Assembly: GCA_003255065.1 (NCBI GenBank)
Contig: QAOA01000253.1
Coordinates: 117,812-181,811 of the forward strand
Source of the DNA: Cercis canadensis
Taxonomy: Eukaryota > Streptophyta > Magnoliopsida > Fabales > Fabaceae
Length of the DNA: 64,000 nucleotides
Reading direction: 5' to 3'
Shown: one piece after another, positions 51,601 to 62,895 of the stretch
Position numbering within the stretch: the stretch's first letter is position 1
How the letters are laid out: each line of letters opens with the position of its first letter
The notes under the pieces: model-generated
Told to the model about the DNA's origin: nothing
The model's input: the letters and a program-made list of their open reading frames with translations, nothing else
Databases searched by the model: none
Translations under genes and position numbers: made by a program

Positions 51601-53182
51601 AAAAAAAAAAAAAANAAAAAAAAAAAAAAAAAAGGAGAAAAGAAACGTTGAAAACTTGGAGGTCAGATATTAGAAAAGAAACCCAAACAAAGCGCGCGCG
51701 CAAGGCAACGGCATTCATTGGTTACGGTACTGGGGCACGTCGTTTTTCCTCATCCATTGGTTTTCCGTGCCCTCTACCCTTCCATTAATATCAGCTAATC
51801 CCCACACGTTATTTCTGAGCGTGAATCACACCTAACATTCAATAATCTCACTATCGAAGGAGCGTAGTGCACACGACACTTGACGGGCGTGGGGGTATTT
51901 TCCTCGGAATCGTAGGGTCGAAACTGAGCTTGATGGTGACGGGCAGATAAGTTGTAAGAAGTGATTTTATTTTCAAATTATGGGGACAATGTTGACACGT
52001 GGCAGGATACCCAGGATGAGAAGCGGGGCCTTAAGGGGACAAAACAACTTTTACCCTTATAGATGCTGGCAATTAGCCATCTGGCACTGGAATCGCCTAC
52101 TTGACTATATGAAGAGATTCTCTGATGGGTTTTCTTTTCTGTTCCCATCTTTTTTAGTCTAGGAAATTACCACCGTCAAATTACTAGACATTTTTTGTAT
52201 AGGGCAAATTAAAACACTAGAATACTTTTTATTAGCAATTATTTATATTTCATTTTCAGAAAAAGAAAAAAGCGCATTTTATTTTCTTTCCAGAACAATG
52301 AATACTTTTCTGTAATCTATTATGTTGTTCAAGTGTGCGTGCAGAAAATCCGTAAGTGGATAGTTGTGATGGCAGTATGTATTTTGTCTGGATTAAGCAA
52401 ATCTAGCAGCCATGTGATATGTCAATGTCAATTTGCTACTTTTCAGGGAACGAAGAATTTTTTAGCATTTACCAACTTACAAAAATGATTAGCTTTGGGT
52501 ATTGCTTATAGGGCCATATATATATATATATTATAACTAATAGTTCAATGATTAGTGTTTTATCTATAAAATAATTAAGGTGCCAATGGTCTGTCATGAG
52601 TGTTTTATTCTACTTTAGAAGCTTAATTAGGATCATATAATTTCTCAATCTGCAATATTATGGAGTAATGATTTTTAACTTTTTGTATTGAAGTAAGTTT
52701 GTGTTTACGTCAGTGTCAAATCTTTGTCTATTTGCTAGTGTCGAATCATGTTAAAAGGGTAATCGCCATTGGGCAAACACCTTAAAAAACCAAAAATATA
52801 TAAAGATAAAGTTTATAATTGTCTTGGAACTTGACCTTCGTAAGTTTTGAACATATTGAAAGTTCAATTATTGCCAAAATTATTAAAAAAAAAAATAAAA
52901 GGAAAAAAGAAAGGCTTTAGCTTTGAATGAAATAGTAAAGACGATCGAGGGGACAAAAAATCCAAGTGGGGATGGAGGATGGCAACCTGGTTTGTGTTTA
53001 GTGAAGCAAACCATTTGCTTTTGTAGGACACAAAAAACAGCAAGTTCAGCAGAAAAACCAAGGAAGAAGCCAAAAGGAAAAGAGAAGCAGTGGCTCGTCT
53101 TCCCAAAGATTTTAGCAGCCAAAAGACTATTATTTGACCATGACCTCTTCCTTCTTTGCTGCTTCTAAGGTACAGAATAACA
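48654..53182. other. Gene-poor stretch with a promoter-like island near 51.4-52.0 kb
   Basis: 48654-51170 holds the 5PTase 3' UTR and AT-rich DNA. About 51190-51362 has loosely inverted ends around ATTTTTTTTTTAACGT, perhaps a decayed MITE. 51598-51633 is an A-run with one N. 51400-52030 is GC-richer, with ATTGG/CCAAT-type boxes and the G-box/ABRE ACACGTGGC at 51994-52002, yet no gene follows on either strand. 52864-53122 (-) has a signal-peptide-like frame treated separately. Confidence 0.4.
52864..53122 (-). pseudogene. Possible relic of a signal-peptide exon (HyPRP-like), weak
   Basis: One minus frame starts MAAKIFGK (53122) and a neighbouring frame reads ATASLFLLASSLVFLLNLLFF, close in character to the N-termini of hybrid proline-rich proteins. 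A short Cys-His-Pro-Pro-Ser-Pro piece appears in the first frame. Linking the two needs a frame change, and no 8-cysteine domain follows. It may be chance hydrophobicity in T-rich DNA. Confidence 0.2.
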
Positions 53183-54301
53183 GCCTACACTACAATATCT
53201 TGTGCAGCCATGTTCACCAACAGAAGCAGTTTACATATATATGTATATATATGTTTAGTAATTGGGTCCAGACAGCATCGAACAAGATAAAAAAAAAAAT
53301 GCATTGCTATTCAACATTTCTATTGCAATTATATATGTATGTGTTCACTAGCCATATGGTTTAACAAGGAAATATTTACATGGTAATGGATTTATATATG
53401 GTGAATTAATACTTGCAGTTTTAGCTTGCTAGTTGGTGTTGAGTCAAACTTGTTTCCTTAAGTAGCTTTCATTAATGTCCCAATTTTCACATCAATAGGT
53501 TAGACATTGCAGTAGAAAACTATCCAATGTTATTGATGGATTTTGTTCAATCTTTTCATCCCTTGATAGTAACCACGTGACTTGTGTCCTTTAACTTTCC
53601 CATCAAATTTATGAATTTCACGAACGAATTAATTAAAGGCAATTTCGCAGTGATCTAATAACAATGTACCAGCTAGGTGCCAAATACCAAATCGGGGGAG
53701 GGTTTCCACTTTTCATAACTAATAAATTAAATTCGCCACCTACTCTTTCACACCCAACCTCCTCTCTGTCTCTGTGTAGCCCTAACATGGCTTGGCCACC
53801 TTTGGACCACTTGGTGATATGGGTGATGGTCCCGTAATCTGGGTCATGTTAGCTTAATTTTGCCATATATCCCATTTCAAAGACACAAGAACTTTGCACA
53901 CATTCTTTGTGGGGAAAATGGCAAATTAAACAAACAAATACCATTGCCAACCCTTCATTTGCCTACAACTTAATTACTCTCACCACATGCCTATGCCATA
54001 GAGAAAAGCTGCCTACTTGGGGGACCAATACTGAGCACTTATGATTCTTGTTTGGAAAAAATTAAATATGCCCGCCATAGACAAATCCTTAAAACAATCA
54101 GGTTCTGATTGGGGAATATAGTTATAATTATAAAACAATCAAGAATTAGTTGGAGTCAAAGCTCGACTCCCATTCTGAGGCATCCCATACCCATACACAA
54201 TTAATTATGAGTGAGTGTGATCTTCAACGTGGCAGGCATTCATTTTAGCACGTGATGTCATGGGAATTCAAACTAGCTTCGTTCTAGGTCTAAGGAGGAC
54301 C

Positions 54302-54332
<31 letters not shown>

Positions 54333-56346
54333 TTCAAATTTTATGCTCAATTTTCTATGACTGAGGTCACTGCAAGGTGAACATATTGCCAAGAATGGTG
54401 TGTGTTGAACCATACAATTCATTAACTTTTTTTGGAGGCATAACTATTTTCAGCTATTGATTAACGATGATACTTTATTAACTAAACATTGATAATTTGA
54501 TCGATGTCAATGTTTCTCTCTAAAAGGTAAATATAATAATTCAGCTCTTACTTTTATTGGTTACGTAATGCATGCGAGGACTATGTACTTGAACATGCAG
54601 CATTGGAGTGGACCACTTAATCATAACTAAATTGACAAGTGCTTCAACAAAGAGAGGCTCAGCCTCAGCCTCAGCTGCAATTTCAATTGTATTTGCATTG
54701 GAGTTGAAGTTGATACCTATAGGACAGTGGGACACTGAATATTGGGCTTTCAAGTCCAAAAGCATAACTCTCGATTCTGGATTCTCTTCGTCAAACGTGG
54801 GCTTGCAGGCTTAGCATTAATAATGCTAAAATTATCAGAAGGGTTATATGCCTTAACAAGTTATTTAAATAATATATAGAGCACGATACAATTGTACAGA
54901 GTTCTGACAATATTGACGCACGCTTGAAAGTAGCACAAAGGGCTATCATGAAAATTTATTGGCTTGGAAGGCTTCAACTTCAAAGCTCTCAAGTCTGACC
55001 ACACCACTGTCCACTCCCCCACTCATATCTCATTCCCATGCCATCTATCCCTTCTTCAATATATAAAATGCTTGCTTATTCAGTTTTCACTCTTTTTCTG
55101 AAATCTGATACCTATTTCAGATTCTTTCTTTCTCGAAACTCCAGTGAAACTTCAATATGGATATTCTTTCTCTTTGTAATGCAACGTGTGGCAACCAAAT
55201 TTTATATATATTCTATCATGTGAGACTAGATATTCTTCACCAGAGATTTGAGAAAGAGTCTGAAGAAGTAGCATCAAAACAGCAAAGCCCAAGCCAGGCT
55301 CATGGGTAGAAACTGTACAAATTAACAGAGAGAATGGGTATTTTGTATCAGCAATAGAATGAATAGAGCACGTAACGGATAGGACATATATTGTTGCCAT
55401 GATGGGTTAATGATGCATGTGTGCAGGTGAAACAGAATTGTACTAGTATTAAGTGTATTCAATGTAAAAGGTGATGTCACAATAACAAAATATGAAATCT
55501 CTGCTTGGCTTTTGCTTGTTAAACAAGGTGTCAGTGGCCTGCAGAACATAATTAACAGCTTAAATGTGAATCAGTAGAGGGCACACGAGCGTTGGGTCAA
55601 TTTGGACTATGGGCCTTTATTAGGGTTATGAGTTATGACATATTGGTTTAGTCAACAAGGCAAAATTGAACCTCACTTGCCATCTTTTTCTACTCGGTAT
55701 GTGGCAGACTGACTCATTAGGGTACATAGTTAGTGATATCATGGTTGGCGTAGGAATAGTACTCACTTGCCCGTTTTATGACCCATTATTTGCTGCATCC
55801 AACGTGCGCAACTTGTTTGTTTGTTCCTTTGTTTTTGTTTTGTTTTGTTTTATTTTTTTTTGTGTTGAGAGCTATGCTATTCATTTTTTTAGAGGAGATA
55901 GCATTACCTCTACTATGAAAAAGTGTAGTGAAAAATAAACTTAAAAAAATTGTTACATTTTATAAAGATTTGTCTGTTCTAGCACATATTAAGTGATTTA
56001 ATTTTTTAAAATATTTGTAATGACACCAAAATTATTAAATGGGTTCCGCCCAAACCTACCTAATTAAAGTGAGGATACCATAATTCTCACCTTTTTCTAT
56101 GCTGACAACTGTACTATTAAGCAAGCCCTTTTAATTGTTTCTACACCTTTTCTTGTTACTCACGAATCACAATGTTGTGTAGAAAGGGTTTCTATGATGA
56201 CAGAAGAAGGTCATCCATGATATGAATTCATCAGCGAGTGTTGTTGTGCAAGTGAGTTTGGGATATTCAATTTTTTTTTTTTTTGGAAGGTGAGCACTAT
56301 GTTATCCCTGTTTCAATTTCGTGGGTTCAGGTATAACTCATTTAAT
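53183..56346. other. Intergenic, no gene supported
   Basis: Mostly AT-rich with an (AT)n run at 54302-54329. A 74-codon minus frame (54541-54765) with an Ala/Glu-rich middle looks protein-like but shows no family motif. Around 55945-56100 the sequence is related to 56500-56670, part of a dispersed repeat. Confidence 0.4.
54302..54329. repeat. (AT)n microsatellite
   Basis: About 14 uninterrupted TA/AT dinucleotides. Confidence 0.9.
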
Positions 56347-56600
56347 GATTTTAGTATTGTTGTAAAAATATCGAAAAATTAAGTGATTCATTATGTGTCA
56401 AAATACACAATTTTTTTATAAAATACAAGAATAACACTATATAATAAAACATGTAAGGAATCAACTTTTTCAAGTTTTCTTTTTGATACGTTTTCTTATA
56501 TTATGTCGTTCTTATATTTTATAAAGAACTGTATGTTCTGACACATAATAAGTGACTCATTTACTTAATTTTTCGAAATCCTTGTAATAACACCAAAATC
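56347..56600. mobile_element. Foldback/MITE-like element with ~60-bp inverted arms
   Basis: The left arm begins GATTTTAGTATTGTTGTAAA and contains TCGAAAAATTAAGTGA and TTATGTGTCA. The reverse complement of the right arm reads GATTTTGGTGTTATTACAAG and contains TTCGAAAAATTAAGTAAATG and TTATGTGTCA. The ~250-bp element could fold into a long hairpin. It has no coding frame. Part of it is repeated after the N at 56821. Confidence 0.6.
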
Positions 56601-57119
56601 ACACGATAAATTTCACTAAATCCCACCCAAAGAGAATAAGAGAAAGTACCATAGCCCTCACCTTTTTTGAATTAACCAACAATTAGCATATTGCATTAGG
56701 AACCATATTGAGTTCTTAGCCACATACACACATATATTGCTAGCACAATATCATTAATCAAATAAAAACAAGTCATATCAAATTAAATAGTAAGGAACTA
56801 ATTGGAAAAAAAAAACACAANAAAACTGTATATTCTGACACATAATAAGTGACTTATTTACTTAGTTTTTTGAAATCTTTGTAATAACACCAAAATCACA
56901 CGATAAATTTCACTAAATTCCACCCAAAGAGAATAAGAGAAAGTAGCATAGCCCTCACCTTTTCTGAATTAACCAACAATTAGCATATTGCATTAGGAAC
57001 CATATTGAGTTCTTAGCCACATACACACATATATTGCGAGCACAATATCATTAATCAAATAAAAACAAGTCATATCAAATTAAATAGCAAGGAACTAATT
57101 GGAAAAAAAAAAAAAAACA
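56528..57119. repeat. ~293-bp direct repeat flanking a single N
   Basis: Sequence from 56528 recurs from 56825 (period 297) with few differences (ACTGTATGTT versus ACTGTATATT; GTACCATAG versus GTAGCATAG). The N at 56821 lies exactly between the copies, again suggesting unmerged overlapping contigs or haplotypes. Confidence 0.8.
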
Positions 57120-57358
57120 CAATTATGCTGCATATATTAGTTGTAAATTACTCACTTTTTTTTTGGGGTTCATATTATTAAATTTGATTGATCACATGAT
57201 GTATATGGATCATTGCTGCGTTATTAGAGATAACTTTTGATGAAATTAGAGATCAGTAATGAAACAAAAAAAGGAGACAAATGTCATAATCATAATCAAG
57301 AGAAATAATAAATGGAGAAGATATCAAGGGCCTTTTTTTTTTTTGGGGCAGATCTTGA

Positions 57359-58739
57359 TCATATGAAAAGTATACTGGAGGTGGAGGGATCCTCAGCCTT
57401 AGCCACGGGCTTGAACTTGAGGTTTTCAAGCTGGGCTTTTGCTTTGGCCACGTCAATAGTAATTTGTTCATTACGACATTGATGGCAACAAAATCCTTGA
57501 AAGTCTCTGCCATTTCACGGTTGTCCCAAAATTAAAATTAAAATCTTGTATAATCCAAAAAAAAAAGTCATAAATTTCCAATTTAAGCACCAAATAATTG
57601 TACTTTCATACCAAATTACCAAAGTGATAACTATAGTCTACAGATATGATTGTGGAAAGATATTATCGTAATTTTTAAATGGGAAACTAACAAAGATACG
57701 GTGTGATTGTCAGTCAAAAAAATTAAATTATATAAGATCAATGAATATCAATATAGGTAATTCTTAGGGGGAAAAAAACAACACAAAGAAAATTGATTTA
57801 ATTTAATGAACCAAATAATTGTATTCAAATTTAGCTATCGACTTTTTTTGGGCCTAATGTCAACTTGTAAATAGAATGATTTAGAAAAACCTTATTTCAG
57901 ATCCCGCAGAATATTACTAGAGGCTTTGCTCTAGACCGTGTATGCCTTTAGACTTTTGGTTTTGACCTTTGATGTACAGAAAAGTTCTATTAGAATATTG
58001 AATAAATAACCACGTTTTAGATTTGATGAAACAGAGCCTTTAGTAATGGCTTTTATGGGATTTCATTCTACAATTTTCACCATCTCTCTGTCGTTCAAGG
58101 AGTCATGCGAAAATATCAACAAGCAAACTAATATTTGTAAGCAAATGCGTTACATATACACATATCATGGTATCATGTATGTATGACATGAACAAACATC
58201 TTTTGACGGCTCTCCTTAATAGAAACTAATGCAATAACTAATCTCAGCTTGATTTCTCGTTGGCTATTAAGCAAATCACTATATTAACATAAAAAAATGG
58301 TTATTTTTTTTGCTAATATGTCTATTTATAATTATTATATCCGCTCTCTCATATCTTTTACTTTTTCTATTTATTTTCTCTCTCTTCACGAGTCTTATTT
58401 CCCTTATGCTTTAAGAGTACGTATATTGTACGAGTTTACAACTAGTATATAATGACTAAGTAAATTTAACTTTTTCATATCGAAAAAGAAAAGTAGATCT
58501 AACTTTCATCTCACTACATGAAATGAAGATTTAACACTAAAAGTAATTTAAAAAAAAAAAACTTACCCGTACATATATATTGGACTGTCTCCTAATTTCT
58601 TCTTGCAGTAATGACAATTTTGGAGAAAATCAGCGAACACGGTCTCCGCACAAGCAACTTGTTTAATAGTTTTGGCTGATTTTTGGTTTGGTTTTGCATC
58701 ATTGGACATACCAATATTTGGCAAGCTTGGAGAGCTCAT
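57359..58739 (-). CDS. FCS-like zinc finger (FLZ/DUF581) protein, 106 aa
   Basis: FLZ proteins are plant-specific adaptors that bind SnRK1 kinase subunits. Two minus-strand exons: 58739-58567 and 57506-57359. The donor is GG followed by GTAAGT, the acceptor ATGGCAG, and 107 codons close in frame. The domain is split by the intron: DFLQNCHYCKKKLGDSPIYMY, then GDFQGFCCHQCRNEQITID. The zinc pattern is C42-x2-C45 ... C64-x3-C68, the FLZ spacing; the usual Ser after the third Cys is replaced by Cys (C65). The domain runs from about residue 36 to 80, with a short N-terminus (MSSPSLPNIGM) and tail. I chose the ATG at 58739; the frame extends upstream without another ATG. Exon 2 is in a different frame from the longest ORF there, which hides the gene. 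The very short length is unusual for the family, and the intron is about 1.06 kb. Confidence 0.85.
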
Positions 58740-59279
58740 CTCACGACCACGTTTTTGTGACAAAAGAAAAATCAAAACAAGAACAGATACGAGGATGGGA
58801 ACTTGTGGTAGAGGTAGACAAATGACTACTGAAGAAGCTGTTATTTATAATCTGCGATATCTTTTTTTCTTATTTTTTCATCATATTTTTCAAATTGATA
58901 CCTAGTGTACGCATCAATCAGCACGAGTAAAGATGAAAACAAATCATGATGCAAAGTTTCCTTTTTAAGCTCTTTTCACATAAGAAATTTGAGTAAAAAA
59001 TAAATAAAAAAAAGGCTAAAATAAATTGAAAAATTACTCCTACTATGAGACAACTTATTACGCTAAATTTCCTTTTTTAAGCTCTTTTCACATCAGAAAA
59101 TTGAGGACAGGGAAACAGTTAAAGAGAAAAATAGACGTGAAAATTTTAAAACATTTATATAATAACCATTTTTTTAACAGTTCCGACTTTTTTTGACTAC
59201 TTTTATGACAGCTCCGCTTTTTACTGGATTATAACAGTCACAATTTTCTTTTGCTTGATGAATATAATAACCTTTTGCT

Positions 59280-59332
<53 letters not shown>

Positions 59333-60406
59333 ACCTCTCTATTTTTAACGACGGTTCCGATTTATTTTTTGGCTACTTTATGGAAGTTCCGATTTTTGCT
59401 GGATTATGACAGTCACAATTTTCTTTTCCTAATTAAAAAACAAATTGTAACGATCTTCAAATATTTCTTCAAGAGAAAGAAAAAACATAATAATAATAAA
59501 AAAATTTAGATAGTTTGCNAAAAAATTAGATAGTTTGCAGAAAATTAATTCAGACTGTCATACGTAACAAATAAAAAAAACCTTCAATAATTTTGGGCCA
59601 ATATGTGAGGCTTAATCTGGCCTGAGGATCCATTAAACTCTGAGCACGCTTTCCCTTCCTAGGAATTGGGTCGGCCCAATATTGAATGTAAAGAATTAGA
59701 ATTTGACAGAGACTTCCATCTGGGCCAAACTGAATGGGCCTAAAAGCAATTTATACAATTAAAAATTCTCATGAGTTTTTTTTTTTTTATTTGAGATAGT
59801 TGATTAAATAGTCAGAGAGAGTAAAGGACAATCTAGAAGTAACTCCACTTGTGACGAAGCCAAATGTCTCTCCTCATTTTCATGAGTTTCTAAAATGAAT
59901 TCATTTTAGAAATTAATCATTCCTTCCTCACACATGAATATGAATTTGGACTGGTTGATAGAAAACCACTAGCAGCCAGAATATTTCCTTAAATTGTAAT
60001 GCATCCTTTTCTTCCTTCTTCTTGTGGTACTTTGCTTATTCATGAACTTTACCTTAACCCCATACCGTAGTGGCCACATGAGATGAGAATGAGATCAAGA
60101 GGCATGACTCATGAGTCCGTGAAAAGATCATTTGCATCTCTGCGTTGTAACTTCCTTCCTGTGACTAAACTATATAGACGAGACCTGGTGATAGTAATAG
60201 ACAGAGAAGAAAGAAAACAGGAATAAAAGCTTAAGTTGTGGGAAGATCTCATTAGCAGTCCGTGATCTTTTCATTCTATTTACAACCTTGCATCAGCATA
60301 TTATACACCACATGCATGTTACATCACAGATATACAAAAACAGAACAAAAAGCTCGAGTCTAATAACATTAACAATCTCCACCATGTGTTGTTTTTTTCT
60401 TGTTTC
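58740..60406. other. Intergenic with (AT)n and local duplications
   Basis: Left part is probably the FLZ promoter. CCTTTTTAAGCTCTTTTCAC repeats at about 58960 and 59071. An (AT)n run lies at 59283-59329 between imperfect ~100-bp copies. A 20-bp sequence is repeated around an N at 59519. The last few hundred bases are likely vicilin 3' UTR. Confidence 0.5.
59157..59428. repeat. Imperfect duplicate blocks around an (AT)n microsatellite
   Basis: Blocks 59157-59251 and 59324-59428 both run ATATAATAACC, a CAGTTCCGAC or CGGTTCCGAT box, a TTTATG box, a CTCCGC/TTCCGAT box, then CTGGATTATRACAGTCACAA. Between them lie a third ATATAATAACC and about 47 bp of (AT)n. Confidence 0.75.
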
Positions 60407-62406
60407 TCAGGCGTAACCACGAGCAGGCTCCTCCCTCTCCTCACAAGTGCGTGGCCCAGGAAAAAAGAATTGCTCATCTCTGTTAAAGATCCTGTCCACC
60501 TGTTTGGCAGGGAAGTTAAAGGCCAGCTCTTTCACTTGCTCGTCCATAGCTTTCACTATGTTCTTCTTCCCTGCGAGAGCGAGCCTCTTGTTGCCTCGTG
60601 CATTAACCTCAAAACAGAGGATTTGCAGGTTAGTATTCGTGGAAGCAACAGTGACAAAAGGGTGACCAGCAGGGACAACAAACACAACTCCTGGCCTCAA
60701 GCGAGCATTAACTCTCTGGTAAGTTGCGCTGCTCTTTCGTCCTTGTGAGATATGTGGGCATGCCATCTCAAAATGACCTTCACCATCAATTACCAGTGCT
60801 ATTTTTGTTGCCATCGAGTTGTAAAGAGGAGCAGTCATAGATCCCTAACAAATGAGATTAAGAACCCAAACACGTCAAATTATAACACACAGACAGTAAA
60901 AATGAACCTCAAAGTCAAAGGGAATTACATTGGTGATGTTAGCCCAGGTGATCATGAGATTAAGGTCTTGAAGCTGGCTCTGTTGATCGGGACTCATTTC
61001 AAAGAGACGACCATATTCGTTGGAGACAGAGGGGCCATTGCTGAAGAGGTTGAATGGACCTCTCCATTGCCCACCCAAAGGCCAAATGCTTGGGCTTACA
61101 GGGCGTTTGCTCAGTGCCTCTACGTGTCCTTTTGATATCTTAAAAATACTTCCTTTCTTCTGTCCCTCAAAAAGGCTCTCCAATTTCTCCCTTCGAGTCT
61201 GCTTCATTTCAATTATAGGATCAGCCACTTAAAAAATCCTTCTATTCATTATGCAAGACCAGTATACTGCAGAGTAGAAACCAAAAGAGGGAAAGATGCT
61301 CTACCTTGAATACAGCTTCCAGTATCTCCCACCTGAACGCTGTGAGAAATGATTCTGGGTCTTCACCCCCGGGCCCATAAAATGCCTACACCGTTAAGAT
61401 TTCTGACATCAGTATAATAAGGTCTAGCCTCTAGCCAATTTCTTCTTCTTTCTTTCAACTTCAGCATAAAATCAAGTGGGATCTCAATTTACTCTGGCTT
61501 TTTGACTTAATTTATATACTAACTAATCAGAATATGTTAGAATTGATTTGAAGAGGGATTAAAATAATTTTTTTAAAAAAAAAAAAACCTCAAAATTTCC
61601 AGGAAAAGAGACGGGTATATGAAGCTTGGCAATGAAGAGCTTCTCGCACTCATCTCTGTTAACCACAAAAACAGGGGTACCTGCTGGTACCCGCATGATG
61701 TCTCCAGGTTCAAGATTGAATCTTTCTGTTTTCTCTTCCTTCACCAACCCAATAGTAGCTCGCCCTGGAAATCCCAACAAAAGAATATTGTAAATCATCT
61801 GCGCAAGAGTATGAATAATTATCCTGAATACAGGGTAAACCAAAAAGAATTTCATGAAAGTATACCCTTCACGTCAATAAAAACAGCATCAGAATCGAAG
61901 TGGCATGGTGATATGAAAGTATGTCCTTCAGCCTCTAAAATGGCCAAACGAAAATTCTCGATTCCCCGAAGAAGAGGCGATTTTTCTGTGAATTTCTGGA
62001 GAACCCAAACTCTGCCATCATCTGTTTCGACTCTGGTCTCAAAATGTTTATCTTGAAAAACGAATGGATTTTCCTTCTCCCGATATTCTTCTTCTTCTTG
62101 GTGTTGGTGTTCTTCTTCTTCATAGCCTTTCTCCTGTCTTTTATGATGATCACGCTCTTTCTTCCTCCAGGTTTCCTCTTCTATTTTTCTCTCTCGCTCT
62201 TTCTTCATCCGGTGATACTTCTCACATCTTTTCAAACATATTTTTTTATCGCCCTCGCTATACTGCTGCTGTTGTTGGCACTGGTGTTTACAAGTTGTCA
62301 GTTCAGGGTCTACATCTGGTTCTTGTGTGCCCAGAGATGAATTTGCAGATAAGGCTAGTAGGGAGAAGAGCAAGATGGCTAAAAAGACCTTATTTCTGAC
62401 CGCCAT
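60407..62406 (-). CDS. Vicilin-like 7S globulin seed storage protein (508 aa, 5 exons)
   Basis: Seed storage protein of the bicupin family, targeted through the ER to protein storage vacuoles. Minus-strand exons: 62406-61866, 61764-61589, 61385-61305, 61198-60908, 60844-60407; 509 codons close in frame with GT-AG introns. Seen: signal peptide at about 1-24 (MAVRNKVFLAILLFSLLALS), an alpha-hairpinin-type cysteine pair C39-x3-C43 and C57-x3-C61, a Glu/Lys/His-rich linker (about 62-110), a first cupin (about 115-270, with PGDIMRVPAGTPVF), and a second cupin (about 340-480, with RLRPGVVFVVPAGHPF). The C-terminus EEREEPARGYA is charged, as in vacuolar vicilins. The start at 62406 is preferred over an in-frame ATG 17 codons upstream because the signal peptide begins at once. 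The acceptor of exon 4 is AAGCAG, allowing an optional Gln. An RY motif upstream fits seed expression. Confidence 0.94.
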
Positions 62407-62470
62407 TATGTTAAGACTAAGAAAGACAAACGTATGCCGATCTTTCTTAGATTTCACATACTAAATTTTG

Positions 62471-62478
62471 TATTTGTA
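62471..62478 (-). promoter_or_regulatory. TATA-like box of the vicilin gene
   Basis: On the minus strand the sequence is TACAAATA, 65-72 nt upstream of the start codon. The match to TATAAATA is imperfect. Confidence 0.4.
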
Positions 62479-62534
62479 GGGTGTGTAGAGGAAGAGCAAG
62501 AGAAATTAGACGAGAATAGAAATAGCTAGGATGG

Positions 62535-62542
62535 CATGCATG
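62535..62542 (-). promoter_or_regulatory. RY/Sph element CATGCATG in the vicilin promoter
   Basis: CATGCATG lies about 130 nt upstream of the vicilin start and about 60 nt upstream of the TATA-like box. B3 factors ABI3, FUS3 and LEC2 bind this motif in seed storage gene promoters. It supports embryo-specific transcription, though function is inferred. Confidence 0.65.
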
Positions 62543-62822
62543 AGGACGAGTGTCAGCTTATGTGTCCTATCAATAGTGGCATACAGGAGAAGAAGGACAC
62601 TGATCTAGTGTTTTTTGGGAATTGTCCTTGTTGGTGGGAATCAATTGAATAATTTGTTGTTTTTGGATTGCCTCTAGGCTCTTATAGAATACTGAAAGAC
62701 TACAGAATTTAGTATGTACACTACTCATGTGGCAGCAACAACAGGGTCGTCAAGTAACACTGAGACAGTCCAGTGAGCAAGCTTCAGATAATATTAGTAT
62801 TTAAAAGAAACGGGTATCATTC

Positions 62823-62895
62823 GCCGTCTTAGCTCAGCCGGTAGAGCGCATGGCTTTTAACCATGTGGTCGTGGGTTCGATTCCCACAGACGGCG
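62823..62895 (+). tRNA. tRNA-Lys (anticodon UUU)
   Basis: A 73-nt cloverleaf without intron. The acceptor stem GCCGTCT/AGACGGC is fully paired. D stem is GCTC/GAGC, anticodon stem CATGG/CCATG with loop CTTTTAA (anticodon TTT at 62856-62858), T stem GTGGG/CCCAC with loop TTCGATT, and discriminator G. Internal A box (TTAGCTCAGCCGG) and B box (GGTTCGATTCC) are present. It lies about 420 bp from the vicilin start, in the opposite orientation. Confidence 0.97.

Noticed and set aside
57253-57513. 86-codon minus-strand frame starting MAETFKDF
   Set aside because: It overlaps FLZ exon 2 in the wrong frame; splicing to 58567 gives a full zinc finger in the other frame.
62044-62399. Hydrophobic plus-strand frames opposite the vicilin first exon
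   Set aside because: Antisense shadows of the Glu/Lys-rich vicilin linker, which reads as Phe/Leu on the opposite strand.
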